In this document: positions 8,259 through 16,465 of the stretch, piece after piece
Numbering within the stretch: position 1 is the stretch's first letter
Layout of the letters: every line of letters starts with the position of its first letter
DNA from: DASZTV01 sp036268405
Lineage (GTDB): Bacteria > Actinomycetota > Actinomycetes > JAFAQI01
Assembly (NCBI GenBank): GCA_036268405.1
Contig: DATAUF010000027.1
Span: 1-64,000, forward strand
Length of the DNA: 64,000 nucleotides
Reading direction: 5' to 3'
Notes under the pieces: model-generated
Databases searched by the model: none
Told to the model about the DNA's origin: nothing
Seen by the model: only the letters and a program-made list of their open reading frames with translations
Position numbers and translations under genes: made by a program

Positions 8259-9080
8259 ATGCAGTCGTGCACCGTGGGAGAGCACCGGGCCGGGAATGCC
8301 GGTCTGGCAGCGCTCCGGCTGGCCATCGCGATCGAGCGCGACCCACTGGCCGGCATGGTGCATGAGCGTGCGGCATACCGCTCGATCCCGCGCCCCCGCA
8401 CCGCGGTCGCCACCGCACCCGCCGCCGGCACCCTGAACCGAAGCGCCGACATGGCCGTCGCCGGCACCACCCGTACCGCGCCTCGGATCCCGAGCCCATC
8501 ACCTCCTGCCGAACCGACCAGCCAGCAGGCCCGCATGATGGCCGCCGTTCTTGCTGCGCAGGAAGGCGACGGCGAGGCCTTCGGCGAGCTCTACGACGCA
8601 TACGTCGACCTGGTGCACCGCTATATCTCCTACCGCGTCGGAAACCATGCGCTCGCCGAGGACCTCACGAGTGAGACGTTCTTGCGCGCGCTCCGGCGGA
8701 TCTCCACCTTCACGTGGCAGGGCCGCGATTTCGGCGCGTGGCTCGTGACGATCGCCCGCAACCTCGTCGCAGACCACTACAAGTCGAGCCGCTACAAGCT
8801 GGAGCAGCCGACGTCGGACATGGTCGAGGCCGGTGCCGACAAGAGCGAAGACAGCCCCGAGGCGGAAGTGCTGGCAGGGATCACCAACGCCACGCTGCTC
8901 ACGGCCGTCCGTCAGCTCGGCCACGAGCAGCAGGAGTGCATCGTCCTGCGCTTCCTGCAGGGCCTTTCGGTCGCGGAGACTGCCGCAATCCTGGGCAAGA
9001 ACGAAGGCGCCGTGAAGGCGCTCCAGTACCGAGCGGTCAAAGCGCTCGGCCGCCTACTCCCATCGGATCTCGTCAAATGA
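8259..9080 (+). CDS. bldN: BldN/AdsA-like ECF RNA polymerase sigma factor
   Basis: A 273-residue ECF sigma factor with a long N-terminal extension (about 95 residues) before region 2, a trait of SigBldN/AdsA. Region 2 runs from GDGEAFGELYDAYVDLVHRY to FGAWLVTIARNLVADHYKSS. Region 4 includes LGHEQQECIVLRFLQGLSVAE and ILGKNEGAVKALQYRAVKAL. The ATG at 8259 is preceded by CAGGGGA at good spacing; a longer frame from 8187 lacks a site. It overlaps its likely anti-sigma gene as ATGA. In Streptomyces, BldN drives chaplin and rodlin genes and bldM and is held by RsbN. The pair's layout and DUF5667 partner support the assignment, though its targets here are unknown. Confidence 0.85.
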   Translation: MQSCTVGEHRAGNAGLAALRLAIAIERDPLAGMVHERAAYRSIPRPRTAVATAPAAGTLNRSADMAVAGTTRTAPRIPSPSPPAEPTSQQARMMAAVLAAQEGDGEAFGELYDAYVDLVHRYISYRVGNHALAEDLTSETFLRALRRISTFTWQGRDFGAWLVTIARNLVADHYKSSRYKLEQPTSDMVEAGADKSEDSPEAEVLAGITNATLLTAVRQLGHEQQECIVLRFLQGLSVAETAAILGKNEGAVKALQYRAVKALGRLLPSDLVK

Positions 9081-10150
9081 GCCCAAACCTCGCCTCCACC
9101 GCCGAGCGCTTTGCTCAGCTGATCGACTTCGACGCCCCTCCGCTGCTCCTCGACGGCGGCGACCCGCGGATGCGCCCGGCAGTGGCGCTCACGGCCGCGC
9201 TGCGATCCACCGCGGCTACCGCCGCCCCCGCGCCCCTGTCGTCGGACGCTCGGTCGATGATGCGCGAGCGTTTGGTCGCACTCGCGGCCGCGCCGCCGGC
9301 CGCAGAGGCGCTCCCCGGCATCGCGACTCGAATCACCCACTCGCTCGAGCAAGGTCAGCAGCGCGCCGCAGGTGCGGGTCGCAAGATCGGCCGGCGGATG
9401 TCGGCGCTGGTCGGCTCGGTCGTGATTCTCACTTCGCTCACCGGCGTTGGTGTCGCCACCGCACGATCGCTTCCCGGCTCTCCGTTCTACGACCTCAAGC
9501 GCGTGACCGAATCCATCCAGCTGTGGGCGACCTCGGGTCAGGACGCCAAGGGGCAGTTCCATCTGGCGCTCGCCCGGACCCGCCTCGCCGAGGCGCAGCG
9601 GCTGCCGGCGGACTCTTCCCACCTGTCGTCCACGCTTCGAGCGATGAACAACCAGACCCGCCAGGCCAACACCGACCTACTCAACGCGTACCAGGCGACC
9701 GGCTCGCTACAGCCGCTCGCGAACCTGGTCACCTTTGCGCGGCGCCAGTACGTCGATCTGGCCAAGCTCGGCACGAACCTGCCCGCGAAGCTTCATCAGC
9801 AGGCGATGTACTCGGCCCTCCTGCTCACCGGGGTCTCACACGAGGTGAAGAGCCTCACGATCGGGCTGTGCGCGAAATGCGGCACCGGTGACAACTTGTC
9901 GCCCGTACCGTCCGGTTCCAAACCGGCCGTCGCGCCTACGCCGTCCGCATCAGGCAACAAGCCCACTGGCGGAGCCGCGACTCCCTCGACGCATCCGACG
10001 AAATCGCCAAGCGGACTGCTGCCGAGCGGTCTGACAAATCTGCTCCCGACGAATCCTGCAACGACTCACAAGAACGGTCAGCAGAAGGTGCTGCCCAAGT
10101 TGTCGCCCGTGCCGCTCATCTCTTCACTGGCGCAGCTGCTCGGCGGCTGA
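9077..10150 (+). CDS. rsbN: RsbN-like membrane anti-sigma factor (DUF5667)
   Basis: 357 residues: an N-terminal cytoplasmic part (about 1-105) that would bind the sigma factor, one transmembrane helix (MSALVGSVVILTSLTGVGVA), then the DUF5667 motif ARSLPGSPFYDLKRVTESIQ, a helical extracytoplasmic part, and a Pro/Ser/Thr/Lys-rich tail ending in a hydrophobic segment. It starts with ATG inside the sigma-factor stop (ATGA), so the two are made together. In Streptomyces the gene after bldN encodes RsbN, the anti-sigma factor that holds BldN. A hairpin terminator follows. There is no zinc-binding ZAS motif, as in RsbN. Confidence 0.8.
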   Translation: MSPNLASTAERFAQLIDFDAPPLLLDGGDPRMRPAVALTAALRSTAATAAPAPLSSDARSMMRERLVALAAAPPAAEALPGIATRITHSLEQGQQRAAGAGRKIGRRMSALVGSVVILTSLTGVGVATARSLPGSPFYDLKRVTESIQLWATSGQDAKGQFHLALARTRLAEAQRLPADSSHLSSTLRAMNNQTRQANTDLLNAYQATGSLQPLANLVTFARRQYVDLAKLGTNLPAKLHQQAMYSALLLTGVSHEVKSLTIGLCAKCGTGDNLSPVPSGSKPAVAPTPSASGNKPTGGAATPSTHPTKSPSGLLPSGLTNLLPTNPATTHKNGQQKVLPKLSPVPLISSLAQLLGG

Positions 10151-10163
10151 CCCGCCACTTCCC

Positions 10164-10205
10164 AGTCAACGAGGTCCGGTGCCGATGCGCCGGGCCTCGT
10201 TGACT
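10164..10205 (+). terminator. Terminator after the sigma/anti-sigma operon
   Basis: AGTCAACGAGGTCCGG pairs with CCGGGCCTCGTTGACT across a 10-nt loop, giving a 16-bp stem with one G-T wobble, 14 nt after the anti-sigma stop codon. No long U-tract follows, as is common in high-GC actinobacteria. Confidence 0.75.
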
Positions 10206-10296
10206 GTTGCCACCGCCTCGCTCAGGTCCGATTTCTCCGATACGCCCGATTCGCGAAGAACGCGTTCGATCGCGCGACAACGGCCGGATTTCGTTG

Positions 10297-10324
10297 CGTC
10301 ACCAGGAATCCGGTCGCTCGTTGA
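10297..10324 (+). promoter_or_regulatory. Candidate BldN-type promoter
   Basis: CGTCAC, then 16 bp, then CGTTGA. This resembles the BldN promoter pattern known from Streptomyces (-35 near CGTAAC, -10 CGTTGA, about 16 bp apart), with one mismatch in the -35. It lies 75 bp before the start of the sortase-anchored surface protein and just downstream of the BldN/RsbN-like operon. Confidence 0.5.
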
Positions 10325-10398
10325 AGCGATTGACGGCGACATGTCTACGCGCCGGCAATAGCTCTTCCGGTAACCGCCGGACTTATGGAGGTAATGGC

Positions 10399-11841
10399 AT
10401 GCCCAGCATGAGAAAGCGCCGCGGCGTAGCCCTCGGCGCACTCGCTCTCGCCAGCACGACGACGTTGGCGGCTGTGGTCGCTGCCTCGCCGGCGGCAGCC
10501 GCGAGCACTTCACACACCGCGCCGGCGTACTACGCCGGTCAGGCGCAGGGGAACGCCCTCGGCCTGAGCATTGACCTTCCGGTCAAGCTCCCCCTGCTCC
10601 CCAACCCGCTCAGCCTCAACCTGATCCATCTCAACGGCAAGACGGTCCACGACCCGCTGCACCTCGCCGGCAACACCTCGGCGATCTCGAACGCAACAGC
10701 CAGCCTGATCACCGGCTCTCTGGTCGACACGCTGCAGAACACACTGCACGTCAACCTCAACCGGACCGCGCAGGTTGCGCTCGACGGGCTGGCGCACCAG
10801 GAGACCTCGCTGCTCGACATCCCGGCGAAGCCGCTCGCGGACCTGTCGATCGGTGACCTCGTGGCCAACCTGGTCAAGTCGACCAACGCCACGAGCTCGG
10901 GCGCGCACACGATCCAGGCCAACATCGCCTCGGGCAACGACCTGCTCGGTGCATCGACCGTGACACAGATCCAGAACCTGATCGACTCGACCAAGCTCAC
11001 CGACACCCTGCAGGGCACCGTCAACCAGGTGCTCTCGACGTTGCAGAAGGTCACCGCGACCACCCCGGTCGTCGGCGACGCGGTCGACACGGTCACCAAC
11101 ACGGTCAACGCCGTCCTCGCGAAGGTCACCAACCTGGTGAACAACCTGGGCACGACGCCGCTCGTCAGCATCTCGATCCACGACACCAACCAGCAGGTCA
11201 CGCCCTTCGCCAGTGGCGTGAAGTCGTCGAGCTCGATGGGTCTCGTCGACGTCAACGTGCTCGGTGGGCTGCTGTCGATCGACGGCTTCCACAACTCGGC
11301 GACCGCGTTCGCCAACGGCAAGGCGGGCGGCGCGCACGCGTCGGTCTCAGGTGCTCAGCCGCTGATCAAGATCAACGCTGCCGACGCGCTCTGCGCCCAG
11401 GTCAGCGGTGACGGCGTCAGCCTGTGCAACGTCGACGGTCTGGGCCTTCCGGCCTCGATCACCTCGCAGGTCAACGGTCTGCTGAAGACGCTCTCGAGCG
11501 AGATCAACCAGATCACCTCGAAGATCCTCAGCGGCGTGCCGCTGATCAGCGAGACCAAGGGCAGCACCCACGTGTCCGAGGACGGCAAGAGCGCTACCGC
11601 GACCGCGCCGTCGTACAACATCTCGGTCGGCCACCTGCTGACCGTGACTCTCGGCAACGGGGTGTCGGCCTCCGCGGCGGCACTGCAGAACGACCCGTCC
11701 AAGGTCGTTGTGTTCAACAACCCGGAGAACACCCCGAAGACCCTGCCGTTCACCGGCTCCAACGACACCCTGATGGGCATCCTCGCGATGTCTCTCCTCG
11801 GTATCGCTGTGGTGGTTCGTCGCAGGCTGATGTCTCACTGA
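10399..11841 (+). CDS. Secreted LPXTG-type sortase-anchored surface protein
   Basis: A 480-residue exported protein. The start at 10399 has GGAGG 7 nt upstream and gives a classic signal peptide: MPSMRKRRG, a hydrophobic core, and likely cleavage after ASPAAA. The C-terminus has LPFTG, a hydrophobic helix (LMGILAMSLLGIAVVV) and RRRLMSH, a complete cell-wall sorting signal. The mature part is rich in Thr, Ser, Asn, Val and Leu with many short amphipathic segments, and has a cysteine pair in LCAQVSGDGVSLC that could form a disulfide. No known domain was recognised. Its place after a BldN/RsbN-like pair, with a BldN-like promoter, suggests a surface-coat role comparable to long chaplins, but it is not a chaplin by sequence. 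Confidence 0.85.
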   Translation: MPSMRKRRGVALGALALASTTTLAAVVAASPAAAASTSHTAPAYYAGQAQGNALGLSIDLPVKLPLLPNPLSLNLIHLNGKTVHDPLHLAGNTSAISNATASLITGSLVDTLQNTLHVNLNRTAQVALDGLAHQETSLLDIPAKPLADLSIGDLVANLVKSTNATSSGAHTIQANIASGNDLLGASTVTQIQNLIDSTKLTDTLQGTVNQVLSTLQKVTATTPVVGDAVDTVTNTVNAVLAKVTNLVNNLGTTPLVSISIHDTNQQVTPFASGVKSSSSMGLVDVNVLGGLLSIDGFHNSATAFANGKAGGAHASVSGAQPLIKINAADALCAQVSGDGVSLCNVDGLGLPASITSQVNGLLKTLSSEINQITSKILSGVPLISETKGSTHVSEDGKSATATAPSYNISVGHLLTVTLGNGVSASAAALQNDPSKVVVFNNPENTPKTLPFTGSNDTLMGILAMSLLGIAVVVRRRLMSH

Positions 11842-11851
11842 GATTGAGTAG

Positions 11852-11886
11852 AAAGGGCCCCGGCGTCATCGACGCCGGGGCCCTTT
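11852..11886 (+). terminator. Strong hairpin terminator after the surface-protein gene
   Basis: AAAGGGCCCCGGCGTC and GACGCCGGGGCCCTTT form a 16-bp perfect stem with a 3-nt loop, 10 nt after the stop codon at 11841. The 3' arm ends in TTT. Confidence 0.9.
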
Positions 11887-11900
11887 CATGTGCCGACGCC

Positions 11901-11906
11901 TAGTCT
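11901..11906 (+). promoter_or_regulatory. -10 hexamer of likely leaderless promoter (HAD gene)
   Basis: TAGTCT ends 6 nt before the ATG at 11913, with no Shine-Dalgarno sequence. Confidence 0.55.
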
Positions 11907-11912
11907 TGGGGC

Positions 11913-12779
11913 ATGGCGGCGCGCATGCGTTCCCGAGACAGCGCCATCATGGCGGGGGTGGCATCGGCCGCCGTCGCCGAGGTCGAGGCCGCTCTGACGG
12001 TTCCGCTCGACCCGAAGGTCGCCGGATTCTTCGACGTCGACAACACGATGATGCAGGGCGCATCGATCTACCACTTCGCCCGCGGCCTGGCGGCGCGCGA
12101 CTTCTTCACCTGGCGTGACCTCGCGACATTCGCCTGGAAGCAGGTGGCCTTCCGGCTCAAGGGCGTCGAGGACCCCGCACACATGGAAGAGGCCAAGGAA
12201 GCCGCCCTCGGCTTCGTCGCGGGCCACAGCGTGGCCGAGGTCGTCGGTCTCGGAGAGGAGATCTACGACGACCTGATGGCCGACAAGATCTGGTCGGGCA
12301 CGAGGGCGCTTGCACAGCTGCATCTCGACGCCGGGCAACGGGTGTGGCTGGTGACCGCGGCCCCAGCGGAGCTGGCGTCGCTGCTGGCACGACGGCTGGG
12401 TCTGACAGGCGCGTTGGGAACCGTCTCCGAGGTCAAGGGTGGCATCTACACCGGGCGACTGGTCGGCGAGCCGTTGCACGGCCCAGCGAAGGCCGAGGCG
12501 ATCACCGCGCTCGCCGAGAAGGAAGGGCTCGACCTCACGCTGTGCTCGGCGTACTCCGACTCAGCCAACGACCTTCCGATGCTGTCCGCCGTCGGGCACC
12601 CCGTAGCCGTGAACCCCGACGCGACGCTGAAGCGGATCGCGAAGGAGAACGAGTGGGAGATCCGCGACTTCCGCACCGGCCGCAAGGCGGCCCGGATCGG
12701 GGTGCCTGCAGCGGCAAGTGCCGGAGCCGTCGCGGGCGGGATCGCAGTCGGCCTCTCAATGCGGAAGCGCCGCAGCTAG
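11913..12779 (+). CDS. HAD-IB family phosphatase (SerB-like)
   Basis: 288 residues. The HAD motifs are FFDVDNTMMQGAS (motif I, nucleophile DxDxT), VWLVTAAPAELASLLA (motif II region), and AYSDSANDLPMLSAVGHPVA (motif III/IV acidic pair). The family removes phosphate from small molecules such as phosphoserine or lysophospholipids; the exact substrate is not visible. The C-terminal AAASAGAVAGGIAVGLSM plus MRKRRS is a possible short membrane tail. It matches the serB1-like gene found beside the acyltransferase and epimerase genes in mycobacteria, so a link to lipid metabolism is plausible. It converges with the acyltransferase gene. Confidence 0.85.
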   Translation: MAARMRSRDSAIMAGVASAAVAEVEAALTVPLDPKVAGFFDVDNTMMQGASIYHFARGLAARDFFTWRDLATFAWKQVAFRLKGVEDPAHMEEAKEAALGFVAGHSVAEVVGLGEEIYDDLMADKIWSGTRALAQLHLDAGQRVWLVTAAPAELASLLARRLGLTGALGTVSEVKGGIYTGRLVGEPLHGPAKAEAITALAEKEGLDLTLCSAYSDSANDLPMLSAVGHPVAVNPDATLKRIAKENEWEIRDFRTGRKAARIGVPAAASAGAVAGGIAVGLSMRKRRS

Positions 12780-12831
12780 CTCCGTACGAGGTAGGCACGC
12801 CCGGTCTGGAACGGCACTTCCAGCACGCTGG

Positions 12832-12881
12832 GGTTTGTGCAGGGCTACCGGTAGCGGGCTACTGCTGGGTCTGCACAAACC
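12832..12881. terminator. Structured inverted repeat between convergent genes
   Basis: GGTTTGTGCAG (12832-12842) and CTGCACAAACC (12871-12881) are perfect 11-bp arms around a 28-nt loop that can itself fold (GTAGC-GG-GCTAC). The element lies between the ends of the HAD gene (+) and the acyltransferase gene (-). A bidirectional terminator is the simplest reading, and a T-run (GTTTTTA at 12895-12901) lies nearby on the + side. Confidence 0.55.
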
Positions 12882-12978
12882 GAGCGAGAGCGCCTGTTTT
12901 TATCGGTGGCGGTTCAGTCGGTTGCGGCCTCGATGCCGGCCACGCGCAATCCTGCGAATAGATACTCGGCGCCGGGCA

Positions 12979-13935
12979 TCAGAAGAAGACGCTGCGGCGG
13001 GCCAGTAGCAGCTTGTAGAGGGTCTGCTGGATCGTCTCGCGCACCTGGTCGGTCAGGTTGAACACGAGCATCGGGTCGTCAGCACCGTCGGGCCCGATCT
13101 TGTTGGTCTCGATCGGCTCCCCGAACTCGATGATCCACTTCGACGGAAGCGGCAGCAGGCCGAGTGGGCCGAGCAACGGGAAGAACGGCGTGATCGGCAG
13201 GTACGGAAGACCGAGCGCGCGAGCGACGGTCGGGATGTTGCCGACCAGCGGGTAGATCTCCTCGGCGCCGACGATCGAGCAGGGGATGATCGGCACACCC
13301 GAACGAAGTGCCGCGGACACGAAGCCGCCGCGGCCGAACCGCTGAAGCTTGTAGCGCTCGCGGAACGGCTTGCCGATCCCCTTGAAGCCTTCGGGCCAGA
13401 CGCCGACGAGCTCGCCGGCCTTCATGAGTCGCTCGGCGTCGTCGTTGCAGGCGAGCGTCGCGCCTGACTTGCGCGCCATCGGCGCGACGACCGGCATGGT
13501 GAAGACCAGGTCGGCGGCGAGCATCCGCAGATGCCGCTTCGCCGGGTGGTGGTCGTGCAGCGCGACGGTGGTCATCGCGGAGTCGATCGGGACCGTTCCG
13601 GAGTGGTTGGCAACGATCAGCGCGCCACCGGTGGACGGGACGTTGTCCATGCCCCGCGCCTCGATGCGGAAGTACTTCTCATAGAGCGGACGCAGCGCGG
13701 GCAGCATGACGTTGTCGGTCAGATCGCGGTCGAAGCCGAAGTCATCGACCTCGAAGTCGCCCGTGATCCGGCGGCGCAGGAAGGCCAGCGCACCTGCAAC
13801 CTTGCGCTCGAGGTCGGAGGCCGGTGCAGTGGGCAGCGCCTCGACCGGACGCGTCTCCTCGGCCGGCGTGGAACGGCGGCGACGGGAGCCGCCCTCGGAT
13901 CGGCCGTCGAGGGGGATGACCTTTGCTTCAGGCAC
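12979..13935 (-). CDS. Lysophospholipid acyltransferase family protein (PlsC-like)
   Basis: 318 residues from a GTG at 13935 (VPEAKVIPLD) that overlaps the end of the epimerase gene by 8 bp; a longer frame to 14328 lies inside that gene. The acyltransferase block starts at ALIVANHSGTVPIDS and continues with VGVWPEGFKGIGK and VPIIPCSIVGAEE. The usual HX4D motif is here H-SGTVPI-D, with six residues between. From memory this is also seen in the mycobacterial Rv0502-type family. It probably acylates a glycerophospholipid or related lipid at the inner membrane face. Coupling to the epimerase is conserved across actinobacteria. Confidence 0.82.
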   Translation of the reverse strand: MPEAKVIPLDGRSEGGSRRRRSTPAEETRPVEALPTAPASDLERKVAGALAFLRRRITGDFEVDDFGFDRDLTDNVMLPALRPLYEKYFRIEARGMDNVPSTGGALIVANHSGTVPIDSAMTTVALHDHHPAKRHLRMLAADLVFTMPVVAPMARKSGATLACNDDAERLMKAGELVGVWPEGFKGIGKPFRERYKLQRFGRGGFVSAALRSGVPIIPCSIVGAEEIYPLVGNIPTVARALGLPYLPITPFFPLLGPLGLLPLPSKWIIEFGEPIETNKIGPDGADDPMLVFNLTDQVRETIQQTLYKLLLARRSVFF

Positions 13936-14962
13936 GGAGCCCTCGCATGCCCGCCAGCCCTGCCACCGCGCGACCGGCTGCTTCGATCCGATCCGGGTCG
14001 ACGATGCGAGACAGCCCGGTGCCGACGACGAAGTCGTCGAACGCGCCCACGGTGTCGTAGCGCGGTACATAGCCGAAGTCCTCGCGCAGCCGGGTCGTGT
14101 CGACCCCGCGGCCGAACTGCAGGAACCGCAACTGCTCGGGCGAGAAGTCGACGAGTCCGGTACGCCGGAACATCGAGCCGATCGCCGACACCGCAGGCGA
14201 GGGAATCGCGAAGCTGGTCCGGCCGGCCCGGCGGATCGCCTGCGACAACAGCAGAACGCCGCTTCCCGCGACGTTGAAGGTGCCTCGGTGGTCCTCAACG
14301 ACCGAGCGACGCAGCACCTCGAGTCCATCCTCCTCGTGCAGGAACTGAACGCGCGGGTCGAAGCCGAGCACGGTCGGGACCACGGGCAGCGAGAAATAGC
14401 GGGTCAGCGGGGTGTCGATGCTCGAGCCGATGAAGTTGGCGAAGCGCAGCAGCGTGACATCGACGTCGGGGCGTCGCCGACCCAAGCCGCGCACGTAACC
14501 TTCGACCTCGACGGAGTCCTTGGCGTAACCGGAGCGCGGTAGTCCTCGCGGCTCCATGTTTTCGGTGAACAACGCGGGATCGCGCGACGACGAGCCGTAG
14601 ACCGCCGTGGTCGACTTCACGACGAGCTTGCGAACGCTCGGGGCCTTCTGGCACGCGGCAAGCAGCTGCATCGTGCCGATGACATTGATCTCTTTCATCG
14701 CGGTACGACCGCCGGCGCCGAACGGCGTCGCGATCACGCTCATGTGCGCGACGGTGTCCACCTGTGCGGAGGCGATGACCTTGGCGATGATCGGGTTGCG
14801 GATGTCGGCCCGGACGAACTCCGTGCGACCGACGTCCGCGCGAGGCGGGACGACGTCGACCCCGATGATCCGCTCGATCGAGGAGTCCGCGGACAGCCTG
14901 GCGGCCAGCAGCCCCCCGAGGTACCGGGAGACGCCGGTGACAAGCACAACCCGGGCACTCAC
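13928..14962 (-). CDS. NAD-dependent epimerase/dehydratase (extended SDR, galE-like)
   Basis: 344 residues from the GTG at 14962. A Rossmann start VVLVTGVSRYLGGLLAARL gives the GxxxxLG nucleotide site; VKSTTAVYGSSSRDP and SGYAKDSVEVEGYVRGL (Y-x3-K) are the catalytic elements. The start is chosen because TAGCCT lies 7 nt before this GTG, as in other leaderless genes here; an upstream in-frame ATG at 15016 would add 18 residues of low-quality sequence. It is related to GalE2 of mycobacteria (Rv0501 position), but the sugar substrate is not known. It overlaps the acyltransferase by 8 bp. Confidence 0.82.
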   Translation of the reverse strand: MSARVVLVTGVSRYLGGLLAARLSADSSIERIIGVDVVPPRADVGRTEFVRADIRNPIIAKVIASAQVDTVAHMSVIATPFGAGGRTAMKEINVIGTMQLLAACQKAPSVRKLVVKSTTAVYGSSSRDPALFTENMEPRGLPRSGYAKDSVEVEGYVRGLGRRRPDVDVTLLRFANFIGSSIDTPLTRYFSLPVVPTVLGFDPRVQFLHEEDGLEVLRRSVVEDHRGTFNVAGSGVLLLSQAIRRAGRTSFAIPSPAVSAIGSMFRRTGLVDFSPEQLRFLQFGRGVDTTRLREDFGYVPRYDTVGAFDDFVVGTGLSRIVDPDRIEAAGRAVAGLAGMRGLRA

Positions 14963-14969
14963 CCTGCCA

Positions 14970-14975
14970 AGGCTA
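14970..14975 (-). promoter_or_regulatory. -10 hexamer of likely leaderless promoter (epimerase gene)
   Basis: TAGCCT on the minus strand ends 7 nt before the GTG at 14962. It supports that start over the ATG at 15016. Confidence 0.5.
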
Positions 14976-15037
14976 CGGGTCGAGCAGGTATCCGATAAAT
15001 ATGGCCATAGCCACACGTGAGGCCTGTGCCGCGAGGT

Positions 15038-15910
15038 TTACCGGGCTTCCTGTGGCACACGGGCGATCACGATTGGCTCGCCGCGGCCGACCCGGAGCTG
15101 GCCGCTCGCGTGGCCCGCGTTGACCGCCAGCATCACGGCCCGGAAGGAGTCCTCGCACAGCGTCAGCCGGCCGCGGGCGACATCGCCGTACGTCGCGGTG
15201 AACGGAATCTCGAAGGTCTGGCCGTTGCACCGCACCTCGACGGTGTCACCGAACCGCATTCCAGCTGCCTCGAGATCGGCTCGATCAACGTTGAGCGAGA
15301 CGTTGCCGAAGTGGTCGACGAGGCTGACCTCGGCGTGCACGTGGTCGTCATCGACCTCGACCTCGACGGCAGGGATTCGGGTCAGCGACTCCGCGTCGAC
15401 GGCAGGTCCCACGTCGGAGACCGGCGTCCCGGAGGCGAGGTGTGCTGCGACCGGCGCGAACACGTCGCGCCCGCGGAACGTCTTGTGCACCGACTCGCGC
15501 CACAAAGCGGGATTGACGATCTCGTATGCCTGCTTCACCCCGCCACGCTCGTTCCACGCAAGAGATAGCAAGCCGTTGTCCGGTCCCACCAGGAGCGATC
15601 CGTCGCCGGTCTCGACCACGACTCCGCGCGACGAGCCGCCGTGCATCGGATCGACCAGCGCCAGGTGCACGCCGACAGGGAGGTACGGGATTGCAGAGGC
15701 GAGACTGGTCGCGCCCTGCTCGACGTCCTGCGCCGTCACCTGGTGCGTGACGTCGATCATCTGGACGTGCGGGGCAAGCTGGGCGATCACGCCTTTGCAG
15801 ACGCCGACGAAGACGTCATCCAGCCCGTAGTCAGAGGTGAACGTGATCCAGTCGTAGCGGCGCGAGGCGGCCTGGGTCGTCTTGGACGCTGACTTTTCAG
15901 CCCGCGGCAT
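15038..15910 (-). CDS. SAM hydroxide adenosyltransferase (DUF62 family)
   Basis: 290 residues of the DUF62/SAM hydrolase family, which splits S-adenosylmethionine to adenosine and methionine and is related to fluorinase. Signature segments: ITFTSDYGLDDVFVGVCKGV near the N-terminus, IDVTHQVTAQDVEQGA, LALVDPMHGGSSRGVVVE, and LLVGPDNGLLSLAW, followed by a C-terminal beta domain. The Asp and His of the family water-activating site appear to be present. A short basic N-terminal tail precedes the domain. Its physiological role in bacteria is unclear. It lies between the epimerase and the bS22-like gene on the same strand. Confidence 0.9.
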   Translation of the reverse strand: MPRAEKSASKTTQAASRRYDWITFTSDYGLDDVFVGVCKGVIAQLAPHVQMIDVTHQVTAQDVEQGATSLASAIPYLPVGVHLALVDPMHGGSSRGVVVETGDGSLLVGPDNGLLSLAWNERGGVKQAYEIVNPALWRESVHKTFRGRDVFAPVAAHLASGTPVSDVGPAVDAESLTRIPAVEVEVDDDHVHAEVSLVDHFGNVSLNVDRADLEAAGMRFGDTVEVRCNGQTFEIPFTATYGDVARGRLTLCEDSFRAVMLAVNAGHASGQLRVGRGEPIVIARVPQEAR

Positions 15911-15932
15911 CGCGGCGCGCTACTTCCCGCGT

Positions 15933-16031
15933 CTACTTCTTGTTACGCCGCTGGACGCGGGTCTTCTTGAGCAGCTTGCGGTGCTTCTTCTTCGCCATCC
16001 GCTTGCGGCGCTTCTTGATGACCGAACCCAC
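15933..16031 (-). CDS. bS22/AURKAIP1-COX24-like small basic protein
   Basis: A 32-residue protein starting at GTG 16031 (VGSVIKKRRKRMAKKKHRK, ending VQRRNKK). More than half of the residues are Lys or Arg. It matches the actinobacterial AURKAIP1/COX24-domain protein, from memory identified as the extra small-subunit protein bS22 in mycobacterial ribosomes (Rv0500B position). AAGGAAGG lies 6 nt before the GTG. It sits between bldC and the DUF62 gene, as in the conserved actinobacterial block. Confidence 0.9.
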   Translation of the reverse strand: MGSVIKKRRKRMAKKKHRKLLKKTRVQRRNKK

Positions 16032-16116
16032 GACGAGCCTTCCTTAGTGACGATGCTCTACCGGCTGAAACCTCGAACCGGCGGCTTCGATCGTGCGTCC
16101 GGTCGTTGAGGCGAGG

Positions 16117-16320
16117 TTACCCGGCCTCGACGAACGAGTGCTGAAGGTAGTCGTGGACCGCCTGCTCGGGGACCCGCACCGAGCGGCCGACCCGCACCGC
16201 GGGCAGCGTCCCGGCGTTGACCAGCCGGTAAACCGTCATCTTCGAGACGCGCATTACTGACGCCACCTCGGCGACCGTAAGAAAGCGCAGCTCTCCGAGC
16301 CGCTCGCCATCCGTGGCCAT
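16117..16320 (-). CDS. bldC: BldC-type helix-turn-helix regulator
   Basis: 67 residues: MATDGERLGELRFLTVAEVA, with the MerR-like winged helix VMRVSKMTVYRLVNAG and wing TLPAVRVGRSVRVPEQAVHDYL. Length and sequence fit BldC, a small DNA-binding protein that lacks an effector domain and binds cooperatively to direct repeats to time development in Streptomyces. It is widespread in actinobacteria, including ones that do not sporulate. A GGGAGGG lies 10 nt before the ATG. The position next to the bS22-like gene is conserved (Rv0500A-Rv0500B). Confidence 0.92.
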   Translation of the reverse strand: MATDGERLGELRFLTVAEVASVMRVSKMTVYRLVNAGTLPAVRVGRSVRVPEQAVHDYLQHSFVEAG

Positions 16321-16465
16321 GCGTAAACCGCCCTCCCACGCGGACGGCGCGCCGGCTTCCCCTCCGGCGCACGCACCGACTGCGTGCTCTGGGCAGACTG
16401 TATCGGCTGGGACGCCACCACGTCACTGTGGCTGATGAGGCACTGAGCCGATCGAGTGAAGCGGG

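Noticed and set aside
10207..10398. Upstream extension of the surface-protein frame
   Set aside because: It would bury the promoter-like site and the GGAGG site, and destroys the clear signal peptide; the ATG at 10399 is better.
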